This document shows positions 28,601-38,050 of a stretch of 64,000 bases of DNA, piece after piece. The DNA lies in the NCBI RefSeq assembly GCF_011397635.1, contig NC_064756.1, forward strand, positions 21,878,907-21,942,906, in the 5' to 3' direction. Made by a program: the position numbers and the translations under genes. Below the pieces are notes generated by a model. It did not search any database. It was not told where the DNA came from and saw only the letters and a list, made by a program, of their open reading frames with translations. The stretch's first letter is position 1. Each line of letters opens with the position of its first letter. Source of the DNA: Epinephelus fuscoguttatus. Taxonomy: Eukaryota > Chordata > Actinopteri > Perciformes > Serranidae.

Positions 28601-31600
28601 GAATGCACCCCAGTCGAAATCACCGTTTGTGTTGTACAAGTTGTCACTGAAAGACATGAAGTAAGGTGTAAGGTAGAGTCAAAGCACAGATTCATAGGTA
28701 AAAATGGACATGGAAAACTTGTAGGCCTAGCATCTGACTTACAGATCATACTGAGGATAGTGACGTGTGTCAACAGTGAACAGTAGAACGTCGCTCAAAT
28801 GGAGACATGTTGTGGGGTTCAAAACTCCATTTAGACTTGTTTCTCTCGCTTCTTCATTACTTCTGCTGGAATTAATTTCTCTCCTTACAAGACTGATATT
28901 TGCAGCTTCGACATCCTTCCACAGAACATCAGAATCTCCTTCTAAAAAAAAACAAAAACACAGGACCATCATCACTGAAGCGATAATTCATCATGTTGCA
29001 TGGACAATAAACCATCATCATTGTTGGTGTTTTGATAAGACATGCCCGCTGAGCTCTGAGTGTCCTGCTGTGTGGTGACAGGAAACAGTTGCTGCACTTC
29101 CTTCGGGAGGCCGTCGAGGAGGCCGAAGAAACCTGCCTCTGCAATCAGACAACAACAGAGAGAGAGATGTGACGGACAAAAGGAGACAGAGACAGACAGA
29201 GAGCTACTTTGCGTGTCTGTACCTGTTGTCTGAACAATGTACACAGCATGTGAGGAGTTAAGATAGCTGCCGCACAGAGAAGTCCCCGGGGAGTCCCACT
29301 GTTTAAAAAACGTCTCCAGCACGCTGCCTGAGACGCTCGACACCTGCACACACAATAGCGATGTTTAGCATTTATAGGCCACTGCAACACAAGAGACGCT
29401 CGTCCTGCGCTTTCACTGCTGGTGCGATAAAGACGACATTGTGTTTTGTCTGCATTGTCTGACCAGGTAGTGTAACACAAACTATTCTTTATGTTTATTC
29501 AGAAACACTGCATGGATATCATGAGAGGAACACTTCCTGGGTACAGTTAGCTTTAATTTTATTGACCCAAAACACTTTCTTTCCTTTTTTGTGCATTAAT
29601 TTGTTAGTGTATGTAAATCCGCAGCTGCCTTCACTCACCTGACCATCATAACTCCAAATCAGCTCCATGTCTCCACTGGACTGGCAGTGGAGTTCCAGCT
29701 CAGAGGCTGGCCTTGTCCTGCACAGGCTCGCACACGCAGCTCTTCCAGGAGGCTCTCTGCAAACACACAGACCCAGCTCTCCATCATAACCCCTGTAGTC
29801 CTCTGCAGACTGACACACCTGCAGAAAGCAACCAAGACAAATCAAGAAAATACTTTTTTCTGCTTGGACCAGCTTTTGTCTGAGTGTTTTAAAATCATTT
29901 AAAAAACTGGCAGGATTCTTATGCTCAGATGGAGTGTGTAACTAGGTGTAAGGTCATTTGTTCAAAAGGCCGCAATGGAGGGCAGTGACAAAAATAAACA
30001 CTGTGCAGGGAGAGCAGTGAAGGCCTCGCTGACCGACAGTCAAAGGAAGCAGTGTATGGTTAAATATTAAGTTGGGCTGATACAAACCTTTCCTAGATAA
30101 ACTGTTGCCAAGTTCATGGAGGAAAAGGGCAAAGACATCGAGGTTGTACTCATCAGCTCGGTCTGTGATTGTCAGCCGTGGAATATAACCAAGTACATTT
30201 ACTCACGTACCATCTGTAGTACAAATTTGAGGTACTTGTACATTCATGCCACTTTATATTTTTACTCCTCTGCATTTTATAGGGAAATCTTGTCCTTTTT
30301 ACTCAACTTAAATTATCTGGCAACCTTAGTTGCTAGTTACTTTACAAAAGAAGATTTTTGCATACAAAACATATGAAGAGCTTATATAATGTGTTTTCTT
30401 ATGAATTAAACTATAGGGTGGCGTTTGTAAAGTGGCTCGCACTGAAATTAACATCAACTTTTTGCCACATTTAGCTTCAAACAACGTTTAAAAAAGTGGT
30501 GTGAATTTTTGAAAGTCACTTTTTACCGCATTTACAGCAGTATTTGAAATATGTTAAATATAATGTCACAGTTAAATCTAAATGTCAAATGTTAAACCTA
30601 AATGTTAAATCTAAATCTAAATGTTGAATGTTACTGTAAATCTAAATGTAAATGTTAAATCGAAATGTAAATGTTGAATGTTACCGTAAATCTAAATGTA
30701 AATGTTAAATCGAAATGTAAATGTTGAATGTTACTGTAAATCTAAATCTAAATCTAAATGTTAAATGTTAAATCTAAACTATATAAATATTAAACTCAAA
30801 GTACACGTCAAATAAAATTTCCCCAAACATGGTTTCTGTCATTTTAGGTAGTTCCTAATACGCTGATGTATTTTCAATAAATTAATAAGTTAATTTTCTC
30901 CCATTAGTTTGGTTTGACTGACAGCGCGCATTTGCATATTAGCTAAATATTTCACCAAGTATATTTAAATTTAACATTTAGCATTTAGATTTAGATTTAA
31001 CATTGAGATTTAACATTTAGATTTACATTTAGATTTAGACTTAACATTTTGACTTACATTTATATTTAACATTTACATTTAGATTTAACATTTAACATTT
31101 AGATGTAGATTTAACATTTAGACTTACATTTAAATGTTAATTTAGAACGGATGTGAAACATTTCAGTGTTCCAGCTTCTCAAATACATACATATATATTT
31201 AATACATTTTAATTTATTTTTAATAGATTTGAGGTTTTGACTATTGGTAAATATATTGGTTGGAAAATACAAAGAATGCTTTAATATAAATATACATTAG
31301 TAGTAATAAGATTCTAATAAACATTTAGAGTACACCTCATTGTCACAGGGGTTATTTTCTGCATTGAGACTTTTTGCTTTTAATGCTTTAAGTACATTTT
31401 CCTGATTAAACTTACATACTTTTACTTCTATCAATTGCAAGCAGCATTTTACTTGCACCAAAATATTTTTACTATGTAGCATTTCATTGTGGAGTATGTT
31501 TTGTCTGTGTGCTCTGTAAACAGGTCGCAGTCCATCAAAGTCATAAAGCATCATTCAAACTGACGTTCAAGACGAGTTTCCTGTTACCTTTGCTCTCGTG

Positions 31601-33786
31601 TGCATGACTATGTGTGATATGACTGCACAGGGTCTAACCTGCTGCCTGCACTGAAGTGACCACTGATATCTGTCCAGGCAGTCTCCATACTGTGTGCGTG
31701 TTTTCCCGTCTCTACAGACATCGTACAGTTTGTGTACACATGCATCTCCCTGGTTGGCAGGTTGGTAGCCGATGGTGCAGCGGCACTGCCCATCACTGGT
31801 CTGTAGAAAAAGCAGCAGGGTTCAGGCACTGTGTTGTATAATACTGCATGCAGGTCACAGTGAGGTCACTCTGTTACCTAATACCCTGATCAATATATCT
31901 CCCCTTCATCCTTAGGTCTTTATTGGTTCCCTACTGTTTTTCAGTCCTTTTGTCCTTCCTTAATGGATTTCTTCATCTGGTTTTCCCTCCTTCCTTCCAT
32001 CCTTTGTGAGTCCCTTGTGTTTTTCCTTCCCTCCTCTCTCCTCCCCCCTCTTTCTTTGAGTCCCTCATAATGTCTTTCCTTCCTCCCCCTCTTCCTTCAC
32101 TGACTCCCCTGCTTGTTTTCCTTTCTTCCTTCCTTTTTTCCTTCCATCCTCCCTTCAACGATTCCTTCCTGCCTTCCCTTCTTCTTGCCTTCTTTCCTTC
32201 CCTCATCAGTTCTCATGGGTTTTTCCTTTTCTCCTTTCTTCCTCTTTCCTTGATTCCCTCTGTTTTTCTTTCCTTTCTCCCCTTCGTCCCTAATTGACTC
32301 TTCTAGCTGTTTTCCTACCTTCCTTCCTTATTCTTTCCTTCCTTCCTTCCTACCTTCCTTCCTTTCCACGGTTGTACCTTCCTTGCTTCATCGAGCCTCT
32401 CATGTTTTTCCTTCCCTCCTTTCTTCCCTCCTTTTTCTTTGATTCCCTCAACCATTTTTCTTTCCTTTCTCCCATTCTTTCCCCATTGACTCCTCCATCT
32501 GTTTTCCTCCCTTCCTTCATTACTTCCTACCTTCCTTCCTTTCCACCTTCTTACCTTACCTTTCCACATCAGTTCCCTTGTGTTTTTCCTTCCTTTCTTC
32601 AGTGATCTCTTCCTTCTTCCCCTCCTTCTTACCTTCCTTCATCAATTCCCTCTTGTTTTTCCTTCCTTTCTCAATTCCCTCTTTTTTCTTTCACTAATCC
32701 CTTCCTTCCTTCCCTCCTTTTTACCTTCCACCCTACATACTGTATATTCCCTCGTGTTTTTCCTTCCTTCCCTCCTTCCTCCCTTGATCCCCTCATCCAT
32801 TTTTCTGTCCTTTCTCTCCTTCTACCTTCATTGAGTCCTCTGTCTATTTACTGTCCTTCCTTTCTTCCTTCCTCCTTTCCCTCATTCATTCCTTCATTTG
32901 TTTTTCCCTCCTTCCTTTCTTCCATCATTCATTCATTCAGTCATTCATTCAAAACTAGTTTTCACACTAGCCCAGGCACAACCAGACAGCAGTCAGGGAA
33001 AGAAATCTCACTCTCTTTATTATGAGCTGATGAGTGGAGGGCTCAACACCCATGCAAGCTGCAGCAGACTAGGAAACAAGACCCTACTGCAAGCGAAATT
33101 GATCTTGAGCTCTTTCAGCGTGAAGTTACAGATTGTCCAGTCTAAAGTTTCCTCTCGGGGAGAAAGCTCTTCTCATATTAGTGTGCACAATGTATCCCAG
33201 GATTCAAGTGTGACATGATAAAAAACACAGGCTTGAGAAATACAGATCTTTGGGTTTATGAAAGAAAGGAAGAGCTTGTAAGAGTACAGGTGGTAGTGAT
33301 ACAAAAACAAGGACTACATGGTCACATAAAACACACCAGAGGGAACACACATGCTTGTGTGAAAACACTTTGTCACCTGGAAACTCTGTCCCTCTCCCGG
33401 ACAGACACAGGCCTCCTGACCAGACAGAGGCTGCTGAGCCACAGGGCCGCAGGGCAGGGAGGCAGACAGGCCTGTTCTAGGACAGTAGTGGTGAGGAGGA
33501 CACTTCAGACAGCTGTCAGTGGACACAGCACCAGCAATTGGCCCATAGGTTCCTTTGGGACAAGGCACTGGGGTAAAGCTCCCCAAAGGGCAGTAGAAAC
33601 CTATTAGAAATAAATAAAATAGGTACAAAAATATTGTTAAAGGATCACTGTGTGCAGATGGGACAGCCTACCTGGCTGACAGGGTGGCCTCTCCTGGAAC
33701 TGTTGACTGAAGTTGTTTCCATGAACCAGAGAAAGGAGCACAGCACTCAGCCACCTGAAACTCTCGCATCTGCATCTCCTGAGCAT
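1471..33786 (-). CDS. Large unrecognised single-pass receptor-like protein, about 34 exons, about 1802 aa
   Basis: Exons in transcript order: 33786-33672, 33600-33377, 31800-31639, 29818-29639, 29343-29223, 29138-29013, 28941-28743, 28646-28484, 27453-27265, 27096-26922, 25296-25157, 24182-24006, 23678-23569, 23472-23315, 21490-21263, 20557-20219, 20136-19988, 19728-19479, 16896-16732, 16589-16432, 16237-16097, 15762-15621, 15411-15260, 14987-14862, 14613-14424, 13390-13316, 12744-12616, 10628-10566, 10471-10355, 6516-6365, 5911-5825, 2568-2422, 2204-2053, 1678-1471. Every junction is GT-AG and phase-matched except the donor near 25153-25157, and the lengths sum to a multiple of three. The product has a signal peptide ([20 protein letters not shown]), a Cys-rich ectodomain, one TM segment at about residues 472-493, then helical and D-P-x-T-G repeat regions. 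The last exon and the 25 kb donor are the weakest parts. I do not recognise the family and propose no function beyond a membrane receptor or scaffold. Confidence 0.72.
4606..4822. mobile_element. Short MITE with CAGTGGTGG termini
   Basis: Starts CAGTGGTGGGAAGCA and ends CTTCCCACCACTG, inverted ends of about 13 bases. Related end sequences recur near 3649, 46450-47342 and 54648-55885. Confidence 0.55.
6910..7110. repeat. Piece of the 62985-type dispersed repeat
   Basis: ACCAAAATATTGGACACATT, AGTCAGGGGATCATCAAAGA and AGACATTTCACTTAAAACCA in the same order as the family. Confidence 0.55.
8752..8857. repeat. Perfect 45-bp inverted repeat (hairpin) with 16-bp loop
   Basis: Arm 8752-8796 is the exact reverse complement of 8813-8857. 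The outer ends read AGTACATTTGCTCGTAGTAA. A (GT)n microsatellite follows at 8872-8921. Such a perfect, unmutated hairpin suggests recent origin, either as a small palindromic MITE or through replication-slippage templating. Confidence 0.85.
8872..8921. repeat. (GT)n microsatellite
   Basis: About 25 uninterrupted TG dinucleotides immediately right of the hairpin. Confidence 0.95.
9228..9800 (+). mobile_element. Non-LTR retrotransposon (LINE) reverse-transcriptase 3' fragment
   Basis: Plus-strand frames read [20 protein letters not shown], then [34 protein letters not shown] and [16 protein letters not shown], in the order found at the C-terminal end of fish LINE reverse transcriptases. Stops and frame changes show that it is dead. 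It lies in an intron of the large gene, antisense to it. Confidence 0.75.
11060..12260 (-). mobile_element. L1-type LINE ORF2 C-terminal fragment
   Basis: The minus strand encodes [32 protein letters not shown], then [14 protein letters not shown] and [11 protein letters not shown]. This is the zinc-knuckle-like C-terminal end of fish L1/Tx1 ORF2. Upstream minus-strand sequence (about 11700-11880) fits the [19 protein letters not shown] region. Stops and deletions are present. Confidence 0.75.
12616..16237 (-). CDS. Helical exons 21-27 of the large gene
   Basis: Residues about 1177-1494. Exons 21-24 (16097-16237, 15621-15762, 15260-15411, 14862-14987) encode charged helical sequence such as [40 protein letters not shown] and [20 protein letters not shown]. 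This is probably coiled coil. Exon 25 (14424-14613) has a local Cys/Gly cluster ([20 protein letters not shown]) followed by a leucine-rich helix. Exons 26 and 27 are short and Ser/Thr/Gln-rich and look like a linker. Confidence 0.6.
16432..21490 (-). CDS. D-P-x-T-G repeat region, exons 15-20 of the large gene
   Basis: Residues about 746-1176. The exons repeat a short beta-like unit, roughly [hydrophobic]-D-P-x-[TS]-G-x(3)-[PV]-[hydrophobic]-x-[GAV]. Examples are [92 protein letters not shown] and [13 protein letters not shown]. Units follow one another at about 17-35 residues. Exon 18 (19479-19728) is a helical insert ([20 protein letters not shown]) between repeat blocks. All junctions keep frame. 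The repeats resemble no named domain that I can recall; plakin repeats share only the general spacing of small turns. Confidence 0.62.
17060..18369. mobile_element. Foldback-type DNA element, about 1.3 kb
   Basis: Starts GGTAGCACTTTATAATACAG and ends with the reverse complement (to 18369). Arms 17060-17632 and 17939-18369 are inverted copies of each other, and each contains the mirror image of the same ORF. Flanking CAAAAAT on both sides is a possible target duplication of 6-8 bases. There is no transposase, so this is a non-autonomous element. It lies in the intron between exons 18 and 19 of the large gene. Confidence 0.75.
17080..17202. repeat. 22-bp tandem repeat inside the left arm of the foldback element
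   Basis: Five full units of the type CCCGTGTCTTACGGCGTAAC plus a partial one, 22 bases each, with variable CpGs. The right arm holds only about three units (18275-18350). Confidence 0.75.
22636..23225. mobile_element. MITE-like repeat with CAGTGGTTCCCAACC terminus
   Basis: Left end GCAGTGGTTCCCAACCACTT; right side GGCGACCCCTACTGGCAGTT then AGGTTGGGAC. This is a very common teleost hAT-like terminus. Intronic. Confidence 0.5.
23315..27096 (-). CDS. Juxtamembrane and helical cytosolic exons 10-14 of the large gene
   Basis: Exon 10 (26922-27096) carries a basic juxtamembrane segment. Exon 11 (about 25157-25296) encodes [21 protein letters not shown] and onward. Exons 12 and 13 are rich in E, K, R and Q with leucine spacing ([39 protein letters not shown]), as expected for coiled coils. 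Exon 14 moves into the first D-x-G-T-type repeat ([17 protein letters not shown]). The exon 11 donor is not a clean GT in phase: either GAG|GC (a GC-AG intron) or an unseen microexon is needed to join exon 12 in frame. Confidence 0.6.
25630..26130. repeat. Tandemly repeated fish element with TGACCTTTGACC motifs
   Basis: At least three units of about 150 bases each carry a TGACC(T/C)TTGACC(T)-type core and the strings AAGTGGACATTTGTGCCAAA or close variants. Located in the intron between exons 10 and 11 of the large gene. Confidence 0.75.
26738..26762. repeat. (TG)n microsatellite
   Basis: About 12 TG units, with more GT-rich sequence close to the donor of exon 10 of the large gene (26880-26921). 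Confidence 0.9.
27265..27453 (-). CDS. Transmembrane exon (exon 9) of the large gene
   Basis: This phase 0/0 exon of 63 codons begins [18 protein letters not shown] and ends with the hydrophobic run [21 protein letters not shown] just before the donor. It is the only clear membrane span in the product apart from the signal peptide. Basic residues flank it (ISRRRN before it; RARYR and [10 protein letters not shown] after it, in exon 10). Given the N-terminal signal peptide, I infer a type I topology with the C-terminal 1300 residues in the cytosol. Confidence 0.7.
27783..28107 (+). mobile_element. LINE (L2/Rex-like) reverse-transcriptase fragment
   Basis: Plus-strand frames give [35 protein letters not shown] and then, one frame over, [20 protein letters not shown] and [20 protein letters not shown]. 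These are hallmark strings of teleost L2-type reverse transcriptases. One frame shift near 27930. In the intron between exons 8 and 9 of the large gene. Confidence 0.85.
28484..33786 (-). CDS. Ectodomain exons 1-8 of the large gene: signal peptide, Cys-rich GCC2/GCC3-like module
   Basis: Residues 1 to about 430. Exon 1 is a cleavable signal peptide ending near LVHG. Exon 2 (33377-33600) has evenly spaced cysteines in the pattern PCPKGTYGP...[12 protein letters not shown], typical of the ephrin-receptor/TNFR-like GCC2/GCC3 fold. Exons 3 and 4 add further Cys pairs ([41 protein letters not shown]). Exon 8 ends in a beta-rich segment, [15 protein letters not shown], that continues into exon 9 as [11 protein letters not shown]. 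That pattern recalls cupredoxin-like membrane-proximal domains, but this is only an inference from pattern. The module suggests extracellular protein binding. Confidence 0.65.
30165..31480. repeat. CAGTGGTGG-family element split by an inverted TAAATC/GATTTA tract
   Basis: Flanks (30165-30400 and about 31290-31480) match the AAGTACATTTACTCA-type fish element in antisense. The centre has a tract of (TAAATC/TAAATGT) units at 30560-30780 and its reverse complement at 30960-31135. Confidence 0.55.
31960..32945. repeat. Long pyrimidine-strand tract, (TTCC)n-rich
   Basis: Nearly 1 kb of CTTCCTTCC-type sequence on the plus strand (purines on the minus strand), degenerate, ending in (ATTC)n. Long ORFs here are low-complexity Pro/Ser/Leu/Phe runs and not genes. 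Lies in the intron between exons 2 and 3 of the large gene. Confidence 0.9.
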
Positions 33787-34419
33787 TGTTAATATGGTGC
33801 ACAAGAAACCCAGCTCTTTTCCAGACTCAAGACATTTTCAATTCTTCATCCAAGATCTGTCAACAGTCTCTTGGTTGCCTGCCTTGTTTTGGTCACAGCC
33901 AGCAAAGTTTTTACGAAGATGCTGTGGCAGCCTCATTCTGTTGATAAACCTCTCCTGCCTGCTGCAGTCCCGCACACATGACCTGATCTGTCTGACGGTA
34001 GATAGAGCCGCGAGGTAAGCAGCGGGCTAGTTAGTCTGCATAACTTTCAGTGGCCTGTTGAATGATTTATGAGGCCTGTGAGGTAAGGTGACAGTGACAG
34101 TGGAGGGACTGGGTGCTGGTGGAAAGTGACGGGGTAAACAGAGTGTAAGGCTGCCTGATGGTGCCGGATCACATTACTGCATTTGTTCTTCTCAATCCTG
34201 CCATGAAACTGATTAAAGATTTGGCCCCCAATGTACATCAACGCAGCTTTGCTTTAGAGGGGTCTATTAAGCACTATGTGCGTCACAGCAGCTGCTGAAT
34301 TCCCTTTGAAACTCAAGCTCAGATATCTGCCCAGTGGGTGGATTAGGAGATAATGGGCCCAGATATGCAGAGGACCCCACCACCTTTCCCCCACTGGAGC
34401 AGGACACACAGACTCTATA

Positions 34420-34690
34420 ATTGTTTAGCCTCTTTGTGTTATTATTTTGAGTCTTTTTGTAATCATAATGCATCTCTGTGGTTTTGTTTCTCTTTGTGGT
34501 CATTTTGTATCTGTTTGTGGTCATTTTGTGTTTCCTTGTGGTCCGTTTTTGTCTCTTTATGATTGTTTTGCAGTTGTCTTGCAACTGTTTTGCATCCTTT
34601 TTGTAGTTGTTTTGTGTCTCTTTGTGATTTATATGTGATCATTTCAAGCCTCTTCTTGGCTGTTACATGTCTTTTTGAGGGACATTTTAC
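34420..34690. repeat. Degenerate minisatellite, unit about 21 bp
   Basis: Repeated TCTTTGTGGTCATTTTGTGT-like units, common in fish intergenic DNA. Confidence 0.65.
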
Positions 34691-34704
34691 AGGTGAAGAC
34701 CACA

Positions 34705-35110
34705 GACTGTAAAAAAATAATGGATGTAGCTACAGTGACGTCACCCATTGGTTTGTGGATTCCCATTATGAAGCCCCGAGTTCACCATTTCAGCAGCCAC
34801 TCTTGGTTTTTTGGAGCCAGGAGGCATCATATTCAGGCAAGAGGCTGGCTCTGAGCAAGAGGTAGATCTGACTGAGAAGCTGAGGACGCTGTCAGCCTGT
34901 CACTCAAAACGTCCTTAAGTATGTGTAACTTTAAACCTTAATAAAATGTAAACGGGTGAGTTATATAAAAATTCACCCTCCATATAGTTGTCATGAATGT
35001 TGAAATTAGCTGTAGAGACCAAAACCTTTTTTGAACCAGGCTGTAAATATTTATTTCTGCTGTAAATTGGGATTGACTGGCTTCTGGAGCCAGCCTCAAG
35101 TGGCCAAATT
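34705..35110. repeat. Dispersed fish repeat beginning AGACTGTAAAAAAATAATGG
   Basis: Contains GTGACGTCACCCATTGGTTT and ends TGGCTTCTGGAGCCAGCCTC. A related start (reverse strand, GTATAGACTGTATAAAAAGA) occurs at about 4050-4170. Confidence 0.5.
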
Positions 35111-36613
35111 CTGCTCCATATTCAAATGAAATACACGATACAGCCAAAGCTTATTATGAAACAAAGTGTATTTTAGCTGTCCAGTCATTTTAAAACAACA
35201 ATTTCCCCAACTGCTTATGTGTGCATTCATGTATGTGCGTAACAAGTCCTTCTGTGAGCACATGCTGTCTGTTAATGTTGCTCCCTGTTCAACAATCAAC
35301 TGTACCTCTGCAAGAAGCAGCCAACAGTGCTATTTTTATGTACAGTATAGTAATCAAAGTCTTACTAACTCTGACTCACTCTGTTATTATATGGAAATAA
35401 ATGTTGGACTTTGGATAAGTGGCATAACCTACATATTTCATCACGGTAGCCATGGACTTTGACCCCACAGTGACGTCTCGTAACTTACCTAACTGAAGAG
35501 GATTCAACTTTCACCTACATATCCATGTCACTGGTGCAAAAACCCTCCACATCGCATTCACAAATGCTGTGCAGTTTAATAAGATCATAAACAAGAAATC
35601 AATAAATGTTTAAATTCATTTTATGGACAATGCAGACAAATGCCGAAATGTCACACTATGCACTATAAATAAGCACAAAGACTCATTAATCCACTTAAAG
35701 TTGACTTTTTGAGTTACTCCTTTCTTGTTTTGTTGATAAAAAGATAAAACAGAGAAAAACACAGAATTTAGCACACTCACCAGTGTTTACTTGTCCTGTT
35801 TTTGAGCTGCTCCGTCCTGACTTGCAGCACAAACATTGATGTGTAAACTGTTGATTGTCAAACATCCAAAACCAGCCTTCATAATCAATGCTCCATGAGC
35901 TGCTACAAAACTGGATACACTGAATTCTTACACAATTTTAAAACATACAAAACATTAAAAACCCACTTCCAATCTTGCACAATGCTTAAAAAGCCACAAC
36001 AGGCACGGTGGGTCAAACAACTGACCCCCGTTGTAAACATTCGTACAGTTCTGGTTCTTGGCAAAGTGGGGCTTTGACGTAAAAACTCCGAAATCCGGCC
36101 ACCTTTCTTATCTGGCTGTGGACACACAAACTTGAACTTGTTGAACCTTTTTGGGTCGCTCTGATAAACTTCTGCCTAGTTTTCATATTTTTCTTCAGAT
36201 TAAGAGCACAAAGGCCTTGATGAGTCTTTCTTTATCATTCTTATGACAGTATTCTTATCTTACTGTAGCATATTGTACTGGTTTATACATGTTTAAATCA
36301 TATGTGACAAATAAAACTGATCTATCCTATTTTTCACCATAGTACTTTCTCCTGTTAACACACTATCTTAAAGTGCTGTATCCTTATTGACATGACTGCA
36401 TGTCCTTGAATCAATGCTGCAAGAATGTTGTTACGTTTTTTGAAGGTTCAACAGTGGACGCTGTTAACATGGTCTCTGTATGTGTGTGTGTGTGTGGGTG
36501 TGTGTGCATGTGTGTGTATATTATGCATGTTGTGTTCTGTCATCAGTGTGACCCTCCACGTGTTGACTGTTGACACAGGCAGAGTTTGGGCAGCTGCTCT
36601 GATAACAAGGACC

Positions 36614-36621
36614 TTTATAAG
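36614..36621 (+). promoter_or_regulatory. Candidate TATA box of the apoA-V-like gene
   Basis: TTTATAAG lies about 30 bases before a likely noncoding first exon that ends at a CAG|GTAAAG donor (36664|36665). A noncoding first exon, with the next intron interrupting the 5' UTR just before the start codon, is the usual layout of exchangeable-apolipoprotein genes. Confidence 0.45.
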
Positions 36622-36855
36622 TCAGATGAGAGGAGAAGTCTCTCTGCAGACCCCTGATCCTCAGGTAAAGGCCAGCCACTTCTCCACGTATTGATCTTCT
36701 TCTTGTTTTCCGTCTTAGACTGAGAAGGAAATGCATGTCAAAGGAATAATATGTCATTTATTAATTTGGAAATATTCAGTATTGATTCATTTGTTTGGTC
36801 TAATGTGAAATTCTTATGTATTTCTTTTCATCTGTCGCTCCGCAGAACGGTAATC

Positions 36856-38050
36856 ATGCATCTAAAAGTTGTGATCTTCGCCCTGTCATTCTTGACAACT
36901 TCAGGTATAGATTCCTCCTTAAATGTGGTTTAATACCCTTTATTTTGCAACATATTTCCTTTTTTTCATTAATGTTTTCTTCGTCTGTAGCATACCCACT
37001 CCAGCGTAACACCAGGGAGGCAACCTGGACTGATTCAAAGGCCAACCAGGCTCATGACAAGACAGAGCTCACAAAAGATGTGGAGTAAGTATTGTAAACT
37101 CTTTTAAGACCTGAAATAAATGTGTATCCATCCACTCAAGAGAAACAATATCAAAACACATTTTAGTGGAGTGCTGCTTTCTCTCTTTGCTCAGTAAAAT
37201 CTACAAGAGCCACATCGACAGCAGTGACCTTTATGACACAGACGATCACAGCACAAACCCTGTGGCGGCGGAGATGCAACACAAACTCAACATGGAGTCA
37301 GAGCGCCTGCGTACCCGTCTGCGCCAAGAGCTGGCCGAGCTGCGGGACAGGTTGTCTCCATCACCAGCCCACCTCAGCTCCACCTTGGCCAGCATGAGAG
37401 AGCGCTTGGCTCCCCTCACCCAGCAGCTCCAGAGCTCTCTCAGCAGCAACACGCAAGACCTGTGCGGCCAGCTGAGCCTCTATCTGCAGGGGCTGGAGAC
37501 AGCAGAGGCTCAGGCAGAGGCCAGTCCTGCTCTGTACCAAGAAGCCTTCAACTGGATGAGCCAGACGCTGGAGCACAGCAGCTCCAAGGTGGCTGACCTC
37601 ATCAGCGACTTCCACACTAAAACCATCGGGGTGATCGAACATCTGAAAGAGATCACTGCTAGTGAACAAGAGGCAGCCAAGTCTGAGCTCTGGCAGGACA
37701 TAAGCTCTAAGTTGGGACAGGAAGTGAGCTCTCTGAGGGGGGAGGCACAGAACAGGGTAGGGGCTCTCAAAGCAGAGCTTGCTGCTCTGCTGGAAGCTGC
37801 ACAGCCAGGTGCGGCAGAAGTGACGGCCAGTATAGAGCGATTTTGCCAAAATGCAGCTCTGCAAAGCCAAGTGTTTCAGGCCCGGATGGAGAGGCTGTTT
37901 CAGGGGCTGGAAGACAAACTGGAAGTCCAGGGAGACTTTCTTCTGTCTTCTTCTTCCTCCTCCTCATCCATGCAGCCAGGTGGCTCTTTGCAGGAGGACT
38001 TCTCAGCTAAACTCTCTGCTCTGATCCAAGACATTCTGCACTCAGTGTAG
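36856..38050 (+). CDS. apoa5: Apolipoprotein A-V-like exchangeable apolipoprotein, about 332 aa
   Basis: Coding exons 36856-36904, 36991-37084 and 37195-38050 are phase-matched and total 999 bases including the stop. A secreted protein begins with MHLKVVIFALSFLTTSA as signal peptide. The body is amphipathic helix rich in E, Q, L and A (SERLRTRLRQELAELRDRL, LAPLTQQLQSSLS). The C-terminal segment FCQNAALQSQVFQARMERLF and the end DFSAKLSALIQDILHSV align by eye with the C-terminus of mammalian ApoA-V (which ends LQARLDDLWEDITHSL), better than I can align it with ApoA-IV, A-I or E. ApoA-V acts in plasma to promote lipoprotein-lipase clearance of triglyceride. Three coding exons with one in the signal peptide fit the family. 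A run of serines near residue 300 is unusual. ApoA-IV- or ApoE-like is the alternative. Confidence 0.72.

Larger units (their letters stand above)
33790..36600. other. Divergent intergenic region between the large gene and the apolipoprotein gene
   Basis: Both flanking genes point away from this stretch, so it should contain both promoters. I see dispersed-repeat sequence at 34705-35110, a degenerate tandem repeat at 34420-34690 and no further gene. No clear TATA box is visible for the large gene. Confidence 0.4.

Noticed and set aside
31973-32834. Several ORFs of 75-103 codons on both strands
   Set aside because: They are translations of the (TTCC)n tract, low complexity, with no splice context.
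33215-33607. 130-codon plus-strand ORF
   Set aside because: Antisense shadow of exon 2 of the large gene, whose cysteine module is clearly on the minus strand.
37361-37870. 169-codon ORF on the minus strand
   Set aside because: It is the antisense shadow of the large apoA-V-like coding exon.
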